64,000 bases of DNA from Bradyrhizobium algeriense (GCF_003062295.1 NZ_PYCN01000001.1:516001-580000); one strand, 5' to 3'; positions 33,134-45,855 are shown, counted from the first letter of the stretch. Program-made: numbers and translations. The notes: generated by a model from the sequence alone, not told the origin.

Positions 33134-35572
33134 TCATGAAGCCGCTTCGTCCTGCGGCACGAGACCGACGCCGGTGACGGGCTTCGTTGCGAGCGTGGCG
33201 ATGGGGTCAGCCCGGCGACTTGCGGCGATCGCGATGGCGCAGACCACATAGAAGCACGCGCCGAGCGCGTAGGTCTTGGCGATACCGAACTGGATCGACA
33301 AGGCCATACCCAGCACCGACGCCAGCATCGACGTAACCCCGTTGGTGCTCCAGAAGAACGGCAACAGCGCTTCTTGACGGCGCCAGATACTGAGGCCGAG
33401 CGGAAACATCATCCCCATGCAGAACGCCGGGGGTGCCAGCAGCAGGACGGAAACCAGAATGCGCATGTCGGTTGGTTGCGACCGCGTCCAGGTGGTAACC
33501 AGCGGCGTTAGCAGCCCGGCTGCCACGATCGTGATCAGGAGGACTGCAAACCTCCAGAAAATGGCGCGTGGCCGAGGGCTATCCGCGCCGACTGTGGCAC
33601 TGCCGATACCGCTGAAGAGAAGAATCGTAAAGAGCACCACGCTCAGCCCGTAGACGGGATGGCCGAGGAAGACCATCAGGCGCTGCATTTGCGATATCTC
33701 GATCAGCATGAAACCCATCCCGATCGCACTGAAATAGGCCATCGGCGGCGCCAGCGTCGATAACGGCATCCGCCTCGCAAGACCGAGGAACGGCAGGACG
33801 ATGTAGTATCCGCAGGCAAGGAGCGCGACGATGATCAGCAAGCCGGTCATGCTGACCGCAACATTGTTGTTCATTGCTCCCCATGGATACATGTTCGTCA
33901 GATCGCCGAGGCGCGAAGTGAAGAAGAAGAACGGTTTGTCATCCGTCGATGGAGCGATGTTCTCCGGCAAAGAATCGAAGAATGCTGCGTCCGCCTTGTC
34001 GGACAGCAACGTCGAGGTGATCGTATCAAAGGTGACATCCGGCCCCAGGAATATCTTGAATCCCTGCGCCTGGAGCCTTTCGCGCGCCCCTTGCCATTGC
34101 GCATCGGTGAACGCGTCGGGTCGCGTAATGACCGTCACGATGTTGCCGACGTTCAACGCGACAATATGATGTCGCAGCTCGGCGGCCGGCACGCCTTTGT
34201 GCTGCAGGGCGCTGGCCGCGATCGCAACCAGCCGATAGAATTCGCCGCGGTGCTTTTCCCCGCCGTACCAGCGCGAGACCGACAGCAGCCCGCCAGGCTT
34301 CAGCGCGCGGTAAAAATCATCCCACGCTTCGACGGTGTAGAGACGGTTTTCCGTGAGCGTCAGACCGCCGGCCGCCGTCGCCGCCCAGGTGTCGATCAGT
34401 GAAATCTGGACCAGGTCGTACCGCTCTGACGAGTGGTTGATATAGCTTCGCGCTTCGGCATTGACCAGGGAAACACCGGGCTGGCGCTCAAGATGGCCGG
34501 CGAAATCGGCGAATTTTTCAGTGAGCACCTCAAAGATCGCTGGATTGATCTCAATGCCGCGTATCTGCTTGGCGCCGAAAACCAGACCAGAAAGGATGTC
34601 GCGGCCGCCACCGACGCCAACGACCGCGACGTCGGCTGCGGGCTGTACGAGGTAGGCGGCATTGATGACGTCATCTTTCAGGTAGCTGAGTTTGCCGATG
34701 TCGCCATCATGCCTGGTGATAACCGTGCCTGCATCGGCATCGATATCGATGAAATGCTGATCGACCCTGACCTCAGGCGGGCGGGCGTATCCCCAGCCGA
34801 ACGGAGCTTTCTCGGGCCACTCCCGTACCCGTACCCGCGAATAGGTATTCCAGCGCTCGAACAACGTGCCGGCCTGCGCCTCACCCTTGGCCCAGAACAC
34901 GCCGAGGTGGCTCTTGCCGGTCAGGTCAAGGCCGGTATGCACGGTGGCCAAAACGGCCATCGTCAGCGCGACAGCGCCGCTCAAGCGCAGGCTACGGACC
35001 TCGTCGCTGTTCCGGACGACAATCCAACCGACGCCGGCAGAAAGGGCCGCGATCCATAACGTGGCGCTCACGGGATCGATTACCAGCAGCAGGAAGATCA
35101 CGCCGAGGCATCCAACTGCGGCCCCCAGAAGATCGGCTGCGTAGAGCCATCCGCCACGATATGGCAAACGGGTCAGCAAGAGCGTTATGCAAACGCCGCC
35201 TTCGGTGAAAGGCCACACGAAGGCGATGATCGCCAGCGCAAGGACGATCGTCACGGTGGTGTCAGTGGACATCACGAGCGGCGTGCACAGAAGCACGACC
35301 ATTGCGCCAACGCTACTGAGCGCGAACCACGATGCGTGGCGCGCGAATTCGACGCCTACCCGTTCGGACGTATAGCGTTCGGGCTTGCCGTAGACCTCCA
35401 TCGCTCCGCGGGTCAGCCCGAGCATGGCCAGTGAAATGGCGGCGAACGCGAAATGATAATAGAGCATAACGCTGAAGAAGCGCGTTATCAGTATCTGGTA
35501 GGAAAGCGTCGCCGACGCCAGCACGAAGATCGCCAAATAATAGCGGCCGTGAATCTTGGATATGGATTGCAA
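33134..35572 (-). CDS. Membrane-embedded spermidine-synthase-like (class I SAM methyltransferase fold) protein
   Basis: 812 residues from a TTG at 35572, picked because AGAGGG precedes it by 7 bases; a TTG at 35635 is also possible. N-terminal membrane helices (YYLAIFVLASATLSYQILITR and on) are followed by a Rossmann domain with VAVVGVGGGRDILSG, IRGIEINPAI, and LVQISLIDTWAATAAGGLTLTENRLY, then further membrane helices. This is the fused transporter-like/spermidine-synthase-like architecture; such proteins are seldom characterised and may aminopropylate or modify an unknown lipid-phase substrate. Transcribed convergent to the transpeptidase gene. Confidence 0.8.
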   Translation of the reverse strand: MQSISKIHGRYYLAIFVLASATLSYQILITRFFSVMLYYHFAFAAISLAMLGLTRGAMEVYGKPERYTSERVGVEFARHASWFALSSVGAMVVLLCTPLVMSTDTTVTIVLALAIIAFVWPFTEGGVCITLLLTRLPYRGGWLYAADLLGAAVGCLGVIFLLLVIDPVSATLWIAALSAGVGWIVVRNSDEVRSLRLSGAVALTMAVLATVHTGLDLTGKSHLGVFWAKGEAQAGTLFERWNTYSRVRVREWPEKAPFGWGYARPPEVRVDQHFIDIDADAGTVITRHDGDIGKLSYLKDDVINAAYLVQPAADVAVVGVGGGRDILSGLVFGAKQIRGIEINPAIFEVLTEKFADFAGHLERQPGVSLVNAEARSYINHSSERYDLVQISLIDTWAATAAGGLTLTENRLYTVEAWDDFYRALKPGGLLSVSRWYGGEKHRGEFYRLVAIAASALQHKGVPAAELRHHIVALNVGNIVTVITRPDAFTDAQWQGARERLQAQGFKIFLGPDVTFDTITSTLLSDKADAAFFDSLPENIAPSTDDKPFFFFTSRLGDLTNMYPWGAMNNNVAVSMTGLLIIVALLACGYYIVLPFLGLARRMPLSTLAPPMAYFSAIGMGFMLIEISQMQRLMVFLGHPVYGLSVVLFTILLFSGIGSATVGADSPRPRAIFWRFAVLLITIVAAGLLTPLVTTWTRSQPTDMRILVSVLLLAPPAFCMGMMFPLGLSIWRRQEALLPFFWSTNGVTSMLASVLGMALSIQFGIAKTYALGACFYVVCAIAIAASRRADPIATLATKPVTGVGLVPQDEAAS

Positions 35573-35856
35573 GACGCTGCCCTCTGATGGAGCCCCAGGA
35601 CGGGTCCTATAGGTGCGCTTGGCAAACCCGCGCAACGCGCGGTCGAGAAATTAGACACAACCTCCTAACAACCCGTTGAAATGCCCGCAAAGATTGATGA
35701 TTTGCAAGCACTCTCCGTTACTTTCAATCCCAGGTTGCAGGGCCGGCGCACGGTATCCCGCCCTCAAGGGCGAGTTCAGCCGTCAGACGAAACAGAAAGG
35801 TGCGAGCCGGCAGGCCGCGGCGTAACGGCCTCGCCAACCGATGCGTCAGCGCAGGC
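35573..35856. other. Region between the spermidine-synthase-like gene and secA 3' end
   Basis: 284 bases with no gene. A pair of short GC-rich segments near 35741-35775 may form a weak hairpin. Nothing further is identified. Confidence 0.5.
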
Positions 35857-38691
<2,835 letters not shown>

Positions 38692-39039
38692 GCCAATTCC
38701 TGCCTTTGCCGTTACTTGCGTTGCAAGCCGTGACGTGGTCCACCAAGTTGCCTATCAACTCACCGTGACGCATCGCGGCAAATACCCCGTTCCGGGGCAT
38801 CATCCGCCTAATGAGTGGGAATTAAGCAATCCAAGGTTCAACGGCAAAAAACGCAGTAAAATAAGCGCTATCGCCGCCGTACGATCCGGCACAGATATGG
38901 CTGGGTTCGGGCCTTGTCAACGTGGGTCCATCTGTCAAGGAATTCATCATTTTGACAGACTTTTCGCGTTGCCAAGGCCGCATGATTGGGCGAGTGTCCC
39001 GCCGCCTTTGCCGCCCCTTCTTCAAGACAAGGATTTTCC
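38692..39039. promoter_or_regulatory. Divergent control region of secA and the parvulin gene
   Basis: 348 bases without a gene. TTGACA at 38953-38958 on the plus strand is a consensus -35 box for the PPIase gene, though no matching -10 at 17 bases is obvious. CTTGTCAA and CTGTCAAGG-like segments around 38917-38940 give imperfect symmetry. Promoters for both genes should lie here. Confidence 0.45.
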
Positions 39040-39948
39040 ATGACCACCTCGTTCCCGGAAACGAAAACCGGCCTGCGCTTCGGCCTCGCCTCCCTGGCCG
39101 CGACGGCCTGTCTGGCTGCGATTCTGGCCGCCAGCCTGCCGGTTCGTGCCCAGGACAACCCCGTTCTCGCCAAGGTTAACGGTGTCGAGATCCGCCAGAG
39201 CGATGTGGCGCTCGCGGAAGAGGAACTCGGCCCCAGCCTCGCGCAAATGGACCCGGCGACCAAGAAGGACAACGTGCTGGCCTTCCTGATCGACCTGAAA
39301 ATCGTCGCCAAGGCCGCCGAGGACAAGAAGGTCGAGAGTTCCGAAGACTTCAAGAGGCGCCTGGCGTTTAGCCGCAGCCGCCTGCTGATGGATAACCTGC
39401 TCGCCACCGAGGGCAAGGCTGCGACCACCGACGAGGCCATGAAGAAGGTCTATGAGGAAGCCGCCAAGCAGATCACCGGCGAAATGGAAGTCCACGCCCG
39501 GCACATCCTGGTCGAGACCGAGGACGAGGCCAAGGCGATCGCGGAAGAACTGAAGAAGGGCGGCGACTTCGCCGAACTGGCGAAGAAGAAGTCCAAGGAC
39601 CCCGGCGCCTCCGATGGCGGCGATCTCGGCTTCTTCACCAAGGAACAGATGGTGCCGGAATTCTCCGCCGTGGCCTTCACGCTCGAACCCGGCAAGATCT
39701 CCGATCCCGTCAAGTCGCAGTTCGGCTGGCACGTCATCAAGGTCGAGGAAAAGCGCGCCCGCAAGGCCCCCGACTTCGAGCAGGTCAAGGCCCAGATCGA
39801 GACCTATGTGACGCGCAAGGCGCAGGCCGAATACGTCGCCAAGCTGCGTGAGGCCGCCAAGGTCGAGCGCATGGACAAGCCGGCCGAAGCCGCCAAGCCG
39901 GACGCCGCCAAGCCTGCGGATTCCAAGATGGCGCCGCCGAAGAAGTAA
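39040..39948 (+). CDS. Periplasmic parvulin-type peptidyl-prolyl cis-trans isomerase
   Basis: 302 residues from ATG 39040; a longer frame starting at 38986 lacks homology. A signal peptide ends at PVRAQD. The N-terminal SurA-like helices (NPVLAKVNGVEIRQSDVALAEEEL) precede the parvulin domain: VHARHILVETEDEAKAIAEE, FAELAKKKSKDPGASDGGDLGFF, MVPEFSAVAFTLEPGKISDPVKSQFGWHVIK. It assists folding of exported proteins, which suits its position next to secA. The tail is Ala/Pro/Lys-rich. Confidence 0.93.
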   Translation: MTTSFPETKTGLRFGLASLAATACLAAILAASLPVRAQDNPVLAKVNGVEIRQSDVALAEEELGPSLAQMDPATKKDNVLAFLIDLKIVAKAAEDKKVESSEDFKRRLAFSRSRLLMDNLLATEGKAATTDEAMKKVYEEAAKQITGEMEVHARHILVETEDEAKAIAEELKKGGDFAELAKKKSKDPGASDGGDLGFFTKEQMVPEFSAVAFTLEPGKISDPVKSQFGWHVIKVEEKRARKAPDFEQVKAQIETYVTRKAQAEYVAKLREAAKVERMDKPAEAAKPDAAKPADSKMAPPKK

Positions 39949-39995
39949 GAAATCGCTGTCACTTCTTCGAGACCGATAGTATCTACCATCGTCAT

Positions 39996-40017
39996 GGCCG
40001 GGCCGAAGCGCCCGGCC
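39996..40017 (+). terminator. Hairpin terminator after the PPIase gene
   Basis: Stem GGCCGGGC / GCCCGGCC (39996-40003 and 40010-40017) with a 6-base loop. The following GTTCC is only weakly U-rich, so it may terminate incompletely. Confidence 0.55.
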
Positions 40018-40111
40018 GTTCCATGTCTGGGGGACCTGTTGACCGGCCCTGAAGGCGTGGATGGCCGGGCCAGGTCCGGCTACGGTTGATCTGGTCGAAG
40101 AAGGTGCACCC

Positions 40112-41371
40112 ATGTCCACACCCGTCTCCCCTCTCGCCCCGACCGATGTCCCCGACATGCCCGCGATTGCGGGCGTCAGGCTCGCAACAGCCGCCGCCGG
40201 CATCCGCTACAAGGGGCGGACCGACGTGCTGCTCGCCGTCATGGACAAGGGCACCACGGTCGCCGGCGTCTTCACCAAATCGAAATGCCCGTCCGCTCCC
40301 GTTGAATGGTGCCGCGCCAAGCTCGGCCGGGGCGGATCTTCTAAGGCAGGATTTGCCCGCGCGCTGGTGGTGAATTCCGGCAACGCCAACGCATTCACCG
40401 GCAAGACCGGCAAGCAGTCGACGGCGCTGACCGCGCAAACCGCAGCGAAGGCGGTAGGCTGCAGCGCCAACGAGGTCTTTCTTGCCTCCACCGGCGTGAT
40501 CGGCGAGCCGCTCGACGCCACCAAATTCGACGGCGTGCTGGCGACGCTGACTGAGGCCGCCACGCCCGACCACTGGATGGATGCTGCCAAGGCAATCATG
40601 ACCACCGATACTTTCCCGAAGGTCGCAACCGCTACGGTGAAGCTCGGCAAGGCCAAGGTCACCATCAACGGCATGGCCAAGGGCGCCGGCATGATCATGC
40701 CCGATATGGCCACCATGCTGTCCTTTGTGTTCACCGATGCGCCGCTGTCATCGGCCGTGCTGCAATCGCTGCTCAAGAGCGGCGTCGAGGATACGTTCAA
40801 CGCCGTCACCATCGACAGCGACACCTCGACGTCGGATACGCTGCTCGCCTTTGCGACCGGCGCGGCCGCAGCCAACGGCGCGCCGAAGATCAGCCGCGCC
40901 AGCGATATCAGGCTGAAGGCTTTTGCCAAGGCGTTCCGCGACGTGCTCGCCAACCTTGCCGAACAGGTGGCCCGCGACGGCGAAGGCGCGCGCAAGCTGG
41001 TCGAGGTGATCGTCGAAGGCGCGACCACAAAAACCTCGGCGCGCCGAATCGCGATGTCGATCGCGAATTCGCCGCTGGTGAAGACGGCGATCGCCGGCGA
41101 AGACGCCAATTGGGGCCGCGTGGTGATGGCGGTCGGCAAGGCCGGCGAGCCCGCCAACCGCGACAAGCTTTCGATCTCGTTCAACGGCATTCGCGTCGCC
41201 AAAAGCGGTGCGCGCGATCCGTCCTACAACGAGGCCGAGGTTTCCGAGGTGATGAAGAACCCGAAGATCCAGATCAAGGTCGCGCTCGGCCTCGGCAAGG
41301 GCCGCGACCGCGTGCTGACCTGCGACCTCACCAAGGAATATGTCGCGATCAATGGCGATTACCGATCGTAA
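40112..41371 (+). CDS. argJ: Bifunctional glutamate N-acetyltransferase / amino-acid acetyltransferase ArgJ
   Basis: 419 residues from ATG 40112. [21 protein letters not shown] at 190-210 contains the self-cleavage site, with T201 as catalytic nucleophile of the beta chain. Other blocks: [26 protein letters not shown]-type [11 protein letters not shown] and [14 protein letters not shown]. It recycles acetyl groups in arginine biosynthesis by making N-acetylglutamate and releasing ornithine. Followed on the same strand by a mutT-like gene after 15 bases. Confidence 0.97.
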   Translation: MSTPVSPLAPTDVPDMPAIAGVRLATAAAGIRYKGRTDVLLAVMDKGTTVAGVFTKSKCPSAPVEWCRAKLGRGGSSKAGFARALVVNSGNANAFTGKTGKQSTALTAQTAAKAVGCSANEVFLASTGVIGEPLDATKFDGVLATLTEAATPDHWMDAAKAIMTTDTFPKVATATVKLGKAKVTINGMAKGAGMIMPDMATMLSFVFTDAPLSSAVLQSLLKSGVEDTFNAVTIDSDTSTSDTLLAFATGAAAANGAPKISRASDIRLKAFAKAFRDVLANLAEQVARDGEGARKLVEVIVEGATTKTSARRIAMSIANSPLVKTAIAGEDANWGRVVMAVGKAGEPANRDKLSISFNGIRVAKSGARDPSYNEAEVSEVMKNPKIQIKVALGLGKGRDRVLTCDLTKEYVAINGDYRS

Positions 41372-41386
41372 GCGAGACACCGGCGC

Positions 41387-41797
41387 ATGGCTGACATCAA
41401 GCTCACCCTCGTGGTCGCCTGCGCGCTGGTCGATACCGACAAGCGCGTGCTGATCGCGCAACGCCCGGAAGGCAAGGCGCTCGCGGGCCTGTGGGAATTT
41501 CCCGGCGGCAAGGTCGAGCCCGGCGAACGGCCGGAGCAGACGCTGATCCGCGAACTACACGAGGAGATCGGGATCGACGTCAGCGAGCCATGCCTGGCGC
41601 CGCTGACCTTCGCGAGCTATGCCTATGACAGCTTCCATTTGCTGATGCCGCTCTACATCTGCCGGCGCTGGGAGGGCATGGTGATCGCGCGTGAAGGCCA
41701 GCAACTGGCCTGGGTCCGCGCCAACAAGCTGCGCGATTATCCGATGCCGCCTGCGGACATTCCGCTGATCCCGCATCTGATCGATTTGCTGATGTGA
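41387..41797 (+). CDS. mutT: Nudix (deoxy)nucleoside triphosphate pyrophosphohydrolase MutT
   Basis: 136 residues from ATG 41387. The Nudix box GGKVEPGERPEQTLIRELHEEIGI fits GX5EX7REUXEEXGU. The context LIAQRPEGKALAGLWEFPGGKVE is typical of MutT, which hydrolyses 8-oxo-dGTP to avoid mutation. Lies 15 bases after argJ and is likely co-transcribed. Confidence 0.93.
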   Translation: MADIKLTLVVACALVDTDKRVLIAQRPEGKALAGLWEFPGGKVEPGERPEQTLIRELHEEIGIDVSEPCLAPLTFASYAYDSFHLLMPLYICRRWEGMVIAREGQQLAWVRANKLRDYPMPPADIPLIPHLIDLLM

Positions 41798-42068
41798 GCG
41801 CAGCGCCTCTTCGGCGGCACGCAGAGCCCAGACACAAAATCGCGAAAACAACCCCATGCAAAGTAGAATGGGGCCGGCTCGCCGCACTCGTGCTGCTTGC
41901 GTCCGGGGCCTGGCTCGGCTTCGGCGCTTTCGGGGTAAAGCCGACATCGACTAGTCCACACGCGCCGGCGAATCTGTCGAAAATGACCCGAAGCTGCCAA
42001 TCTGCCGACCTATACCCTAGGCGGTTCTCGAGGATAAGCAGGCTCCGCACTGGCGCAGGCATTGCACG
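41798..42068. other. Gene-free segment at the left edge of the second accessory block
   Basis: 271 bases without coding signal. It includes CCCCATGCAAAGTAGAATGGGG, which has partial dyad symmetry (CCCCAT / ATGGGG at 41851-41872) and resembles dispersed repeats in this genus. Composition falls towards the GNAT gene. Confidence 0.45.
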
Positions 42069-42563
42069 TCACGGTTTGAGGCGCGCCATTATGATTTCGT
42101 CGTGATGGACACCATCAATCAAGATTGCCTTTCGCTTGGTGCCTTCCTCCACAAATCCCACCTTTCGATAGAGGGCTGCTGCCGCGGTATTGGTTGCGAA
42201 CACTCCCAGCTCGACACGTTGAAATCCGAATAGGTCTGCAGCGTGCACGGCGTGTCGCAGCAGTCTTTCGCCGATCCCTTTGCCCCTCCATTCCGGCAGA
42301 AGGCCCATAAAGAGGTCGCCGACATGAGCGGAAACCGCTCGACTCGCGGGCGGTACATTGCACCATCCAATAACCACATCGTCCATAAGGGCAATGATCT
42401 GTGGATAGCCGTGTTGTACGTTACGCTTAACGAAAGCGCGCACTTGTTCAATCGGAGGAGCCTCCAAGAGGGCGAGGTACTTGCGTTCTCGGGCAACGGC
42501 GTCGACGGCAGCACGAAACGCTTCCGTGTCGTTTTCCCGGATCTGGCGGAACTCAATTGTCAT
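42069..42563 (-). CDS. GNAT family N-acetyltransferase
   Basis: 164 residues from ATG 42563. MTIEFRQIRENDTEAFRAAVDAVARE, VIGWCNVPP, GLLPEWRGKGIGERLLRHAVHAADLFGFQRVELGVFATNTAAAALYRKVGFVEEGTKRKAI carry motif A (R/Q-x2-G-x-G/A: RGKGIG) and motif B of GNAT acetyltransferases. Acyl acceptor unknown. It lies downstream of the broken cysteine synthase on the same strand. Confidence 0.9.
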   Translation of the reverse strand: MTIEFRQIRENDTEAFRAAVDAVARERKYLALLEAPPIEQVRAFVKRNVQHGYPQIIALMDDVVIGWCNVPPASRAVSAHVGDLFMGLLPEWRGKGIGERLLRHAVHAADLFGFQRVELGVFATNTAAAALYRKVGFVEEGTKRKAILIDGVHHDEIIMARLKP

Positions 42564-42651
42564 GGCGCAATCTCATCGCTTTACCGTAATCTTGGCGCAG
42601 TTGCACCGCCGCTAGGAACGCGCCGCGATATGAGCCGGAAGTTCCTCCGGC

Positions 42652-43650
42652 TTACTTCATCCAAGGCGGTAGCGGCAGGTTCTTCTTGCGCAAGAAGTCC
42701 GGATTGAAGAGCTTGGACTGATAGCGCTGGCCACCATCCGCGAGGATGGTGACGACGGTCTTGCCTGGCCCAAGGTCGCGCAAGCCGCATAGCCCCCACG
42801 ATGTTGATCGCGCTAGACCCACCCAGCACAAGCCCCTCATGCTCGATCAGGTCGAACAAAACGGGTAGCGCCTCCTCATCAGTGATCTGGTAGGCCATGT
42901 CGATCGGCGTGCCTTCAAGGTTCTTCGTCACGCGTACTTGCCCGATACCTTCTGTGATCGAGTCGCCTTCTGTCGTCAGCTCACCCCTAGTAAACCAATT
43001 GTAGAGAGCGGCACCCATTGGATCGCTGAGTGCAATCTTCACGGCGGGATTGCGTTCCTTGAGGGCGCGCGCGACTCCACCCAAAGTCCCGCCACTACCG
43101 ACAGCGCAAGTGAAGCCGTCGATCTTTCCGTTTGTCTGCTCCCAAATTTCAGGGCCAGTCGTGCGATAGTGGCCATCGCGGTTGGCGACGTTGTCGAACT
43201 GATTTGCCCAGAATGCCCCGTTTGGTTCCTTTGCGGCCAGTTCCTCAGCGAGGCGACCGGAATAGCGAGCATAGTTGCCGGGATTGGAATAGGGCACGGC
43301 CGGTATCAGACGCAGATCTGCCCCGCATAGCCGTAGCATGTCCTTCTTTTCCTGACTTTGCGTGTCGGGCATCACGATCACGGAACGATAACCGCGCACA
43401 TTGGCCACGAGCGCAATGCCGATACCGACGTTGCCAGCTGTGCCCTCCACGATAACGCCGCCCGGCTTGAGCTGGCCGCGCTGCTCGGCATCATTGATAA
43501 TGGCCAAGGCCGCACGATCTTTGATCGATCCGCCCGGATTAAGAAATTCGGCTTTGCCGTAGATATCGCAACCCGTGATGTCCGACGCCGCGCGTAGCCT
43601 GATCAATGGCGTATTGCCAATGGCTTCTAGAAAACCCGAACGAACTTCAT
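42652..43650 (-). pseudogene. cysK: Frameshifted cysteine synthase A (CysK-like) gene
   Basis: Conserved text for a PLP-dependent cysteine synthase runs through two frames. The main frame carries EAIGNTPLIRL (residues just upstream of 43606), GKAEFLNPGGSIKDRAALAII with the PLP lysine, GTAGNVGIGIALVAN and [37 protein letters not shown], then shifts at about 42776-42782: the expected [20 protein letters not shown]...WMK end is in another frame, fixed by adding two bases in a GCGCG run. At the 5' end no in-frame start precedes SGFLEAIGNTP; the plausible ATG at 43650 is one base out of frame. Two lesions indicate a decayed gene. Confidence 0.8.
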
Positions 43651-44093
43651 GGTGGCTAGCCCCCTTCCTCGCTTTTTCGCTTCCTTGCCTGCGTGCGGAA
43701 TGGCCACCTTAACTGTGCTTGCCCTGATTTCGGCAATTTCTTCGTCATTTGGCATGAATGTTCTGTCCGGCATCCTTTTGCCGGAAATAATTTGCGGTCT
43801 TTCTCGGGCCGGGGAAAAGCTATTCGTCTGTCGTCGAGAACGAAAGAGATCCGATCGAATCGGAATACGCGAAGCCCGCTTGCAACTCGCACCAACCTGC
43901 GAGTACCACACCCAGCCGTAGGGGGGCGACTGCCTTGAATGGCTGCCAAATCCAATTCCGCTTTTGGCCCTTCGCGACATATTGCGCCGCTGCGCAAGCC
44001 TGGCCGCGGACTGGGCAAAGCGGGCATAACCTTCGTCGCGTCGCGCCGGCGGGTTATGGGTACACGGCCTGATCTCATCCCGCTTTAGGTTGT
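43651..44093. other. Gene-free stretch upstream of the broken cysteine synthase
   Basis: 443 bases, AT-richer than the flanks (sample 43741-43800 about 45% GC). Open frames exist but none has a recognisable domain. Probably the promoter region and remnant sequence of the accessory block. Confidence 0.45.
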
Positions 44094-44939
44094 CTATTTG
44101 GGAGCAGTCTTCTTCACCGCCGCCTCCAGGCTCGCTTTCGCCGAGCCCGGCTTCAACGGCTTTTGCTGGCTCTCATGCGGCGCCCAGCCAGAGAGCCAGA
44201 CGATATCGAAGGTGGCACGGATGCGGCCGTCCGCGTCGGCAAAACGTTCACCGTAAATCTGCGCCATGCGCAGCATAGTGGCGCGGCGGGTCGGCGTGCG
44301 CCGGCGTTCGCGAAGGATGTTGGTCGCGCCCATGCGCCTCAAATCCTGCATCAGCGCGAACGCGCTGTCGTAGCGCACCACAACGCGGTCGACGTCGGTG
44401 ACCGGCAGCGCAAAGCCGGCGCGCTGCAGCAGCGCGCCAATATCGCGCAAGTCCGCAAACGGCGCGACCCGCGGCGACACCCCGCCCTCGCATTCGGCTT
44501 CTGCTGCGGCAAAGCTTTGCCGAAGCTCAGTCAGCGTATCGCCGCCGAGCATTGCCGCGAGCAACAGCCCGTCGGGCTTTAGAGCGCGCCGCATCTGCGC
44601 GAGCACGCCCGGAAGATCGTTGACGAACTGGAACGCCAGCGCGGAGACCGCGAGGTCGAGCGATTGCGGCGGCAAGCGCAGCGTTTCCGATTGATCGAGA
44701 TCGATACGCCTGATCGACTGGAAGCGATCCGCGACAGGCTTTCGCAACAATTCGCCCGGCGTCCAGATATCGGCGACATCGGCAAAATTCCGCATCACCG
44801 CCTGCAGCCGCTCCTCCATGTCCTCCCTGACGCGATCAAGCAGGAACGTCACCGCCCCGCTGCGCCGCGCGCGTTCGATCCGCGCGCGCAGCAGTGCGCG
44901 GTCGAACAGGATGGGTGCGGTGGTCGGGTCGGAGGCCAT
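44094..44939 (-). CDS. SAM-dependent methyltransferase/hydroxylase-like protein (NDUFAF5-type)
   Basis: 281 residues from ATG 44939 (MASDPTTAPILFDRALLRAR). The order FDRALLRARIERARRSG, then LPPQSLDLAVSALAFQFVNDLPGVLAQMRRALKPDGLLLAAMLGGDTL, LRQSFAAAEAECEGGVSPRVAPFADLRDIGALLQRAGFALPVTDVDR and NILRERRRT matches the NDUFAF5/BioC-like group conserved in alphaproteobacteria next to comF. In mitochondria the homologue hydroxylates a complex I subunit; the bacterial role is not proven. Divergent from comF with 78 bases between. Confidence 0.87.
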   Translation of the reverse strand: MASDPTTAPILFDRALLRARIERARRSGAVTFLLDRVREDMEERLQAVMRNFADVADIWTPGELLRKPVADRFQSIRRIDLDQSETLRLPPQSLDLAVSALAFQFVNDLPGVLAQMRRALKPDGLLLAAMLGGDTLTELRQSFAAAEAECEGGVSPRVAPFADLRDIGALLQRAGFALPVTDVDRVVVRYDSAFALMQDLRRMGATNILRERRRTPTRRATMLRMAQIYGERFADADGRIRATFDIVWLSGWAPHESQQKPLKPGSAKASLEAAVKKTAPK

Positions 44940-45017
44940 GCCGGTTGGTACGCCGCCTAACCCATCTCTGGCAATCCTGCGCTTGAGCACGATGCCCACT
45001 GGGGCTAGCTTCTCGCG

Positions 45018-45827
45018 ATGGACGCCGAAGCATCACCACCACGCTCCATCTCCAGCCATCTTCGCAGCGCGCTCGGCGCCTGCCGCGACGCGTTTGCGCA
45101 TCTGCCGCGGCTTGCGCTCGACATCGCGCTGCCGACGCTGTGCGTTTCCTGCCGCGAGCCGGTGGATGGCGAGGGTGTCTGCGCGGCGTGCTGGGCCAAA
45201 TTGTCGTTCATCGCTCCGCCGTTCTGTCCGCGGCTTGGCATTCCCTTTGTGTACGATCCCGGTCCGGAATTGCTGTCGATGGAGGCGATCGCCAGTCCGC
45301 CGGCCTACCAGCGCGCCCGCGCCGCCGTGCGCTATGACGACGTTGCCCGCACGCTGGTTCATTCACTGAAATACCAGGACCGCACGGATCTGGCGCCCGC
45401 GATGGGCCGCTGGATGGCCCGCGCCGGCAAGGAATTGCTCGACGAGGCCGACGTGCTGGTGCCGGTTCCGCTCCACTGGCGGCGCGGCTGGAGCCGCCGC
45501 TACAACCAGTCGGGCGCGCTGGCGCGGGTGATTTCGCGCCAAAGCGGCGTGAAACTGGCCACTGAGGCGCTTCGCCGCATTCGCGCGACTGAGCAGCAGA
45601 TTGGCCTGTCCCGGCCGCAGCGCGCCAGCAATGTGCAGGGCGCCTTCAAGGTCGCCGCCGATCGCATGGCTGATATTCAGGGCCGCCGCGTCGTCCTGGT
45701 CGACGATGTGCTGACGTCAGGCGCCACGACCGACGCCTGCGCCCGGGCGCTCCTGCGCGCCAAAGCCGCACAGGTCGACGTACTGGTATTCGCGCGGGTT
45801 GTGGACAGCCACCGCGCTCCCATATAA
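45018..45827 (+). CDS. ComF family protein (double zinc ribbon, phosphoribosyltransferase)
   Basis: 269 residues from ATG 45018. A zinc-ribbon-like part with C-x2-C (LCVSCREPV) and C-x2-C (VCAACWAKL) is followed by the ComF phosphoribosyltransferase domain: RTLVHSLKYQDRTDLAPAMG, DVLVPVPLHWRRGWSRRYNQSGALA, and VVLVDDVLTSGATTDACARALL (PRPP loop). ComF relatives act in DNA uptake or nucleotide-linked processes. Next genes grxC and nitrilase follow on the same strand. Confidence 0.9.
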   Translation: MDAEASPPRSISSHLRSALGACRDAFAHLPRLALDIALPTLCVSCREPVDGEGVCAACWAKLSFIAPPFCPRLGIPFVYDPGPELLSMEAIASPPAYQRARAAVRYDDVARTLVHSLKYQDRTDLAPAMGRWMARAGKELLDEADVLVPVPLHWRRGWSRRYNQSGALARVISRQSGVKLATEALRRIRATEQQIGLSRPQRASNVQGAFKVAADRMADIQGRRVVLVDDVLTSGATTDACARALLRAKAAQVDVLVFARVVDSHRAPI

Positions 45828-45855
45828 TTCAAACACTTGCCAACCAGAGCGCGCC

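Noticed and set aside
43627..43980. 117-residue minus-strand frame upstream of the cysteine synthase remnant
   Set aside because: No recognisable domain; its last codons overlap the presumed 5' end of cysK, so it may partly be the original start of that gene after a frameshift. Not supported as a separate gene.
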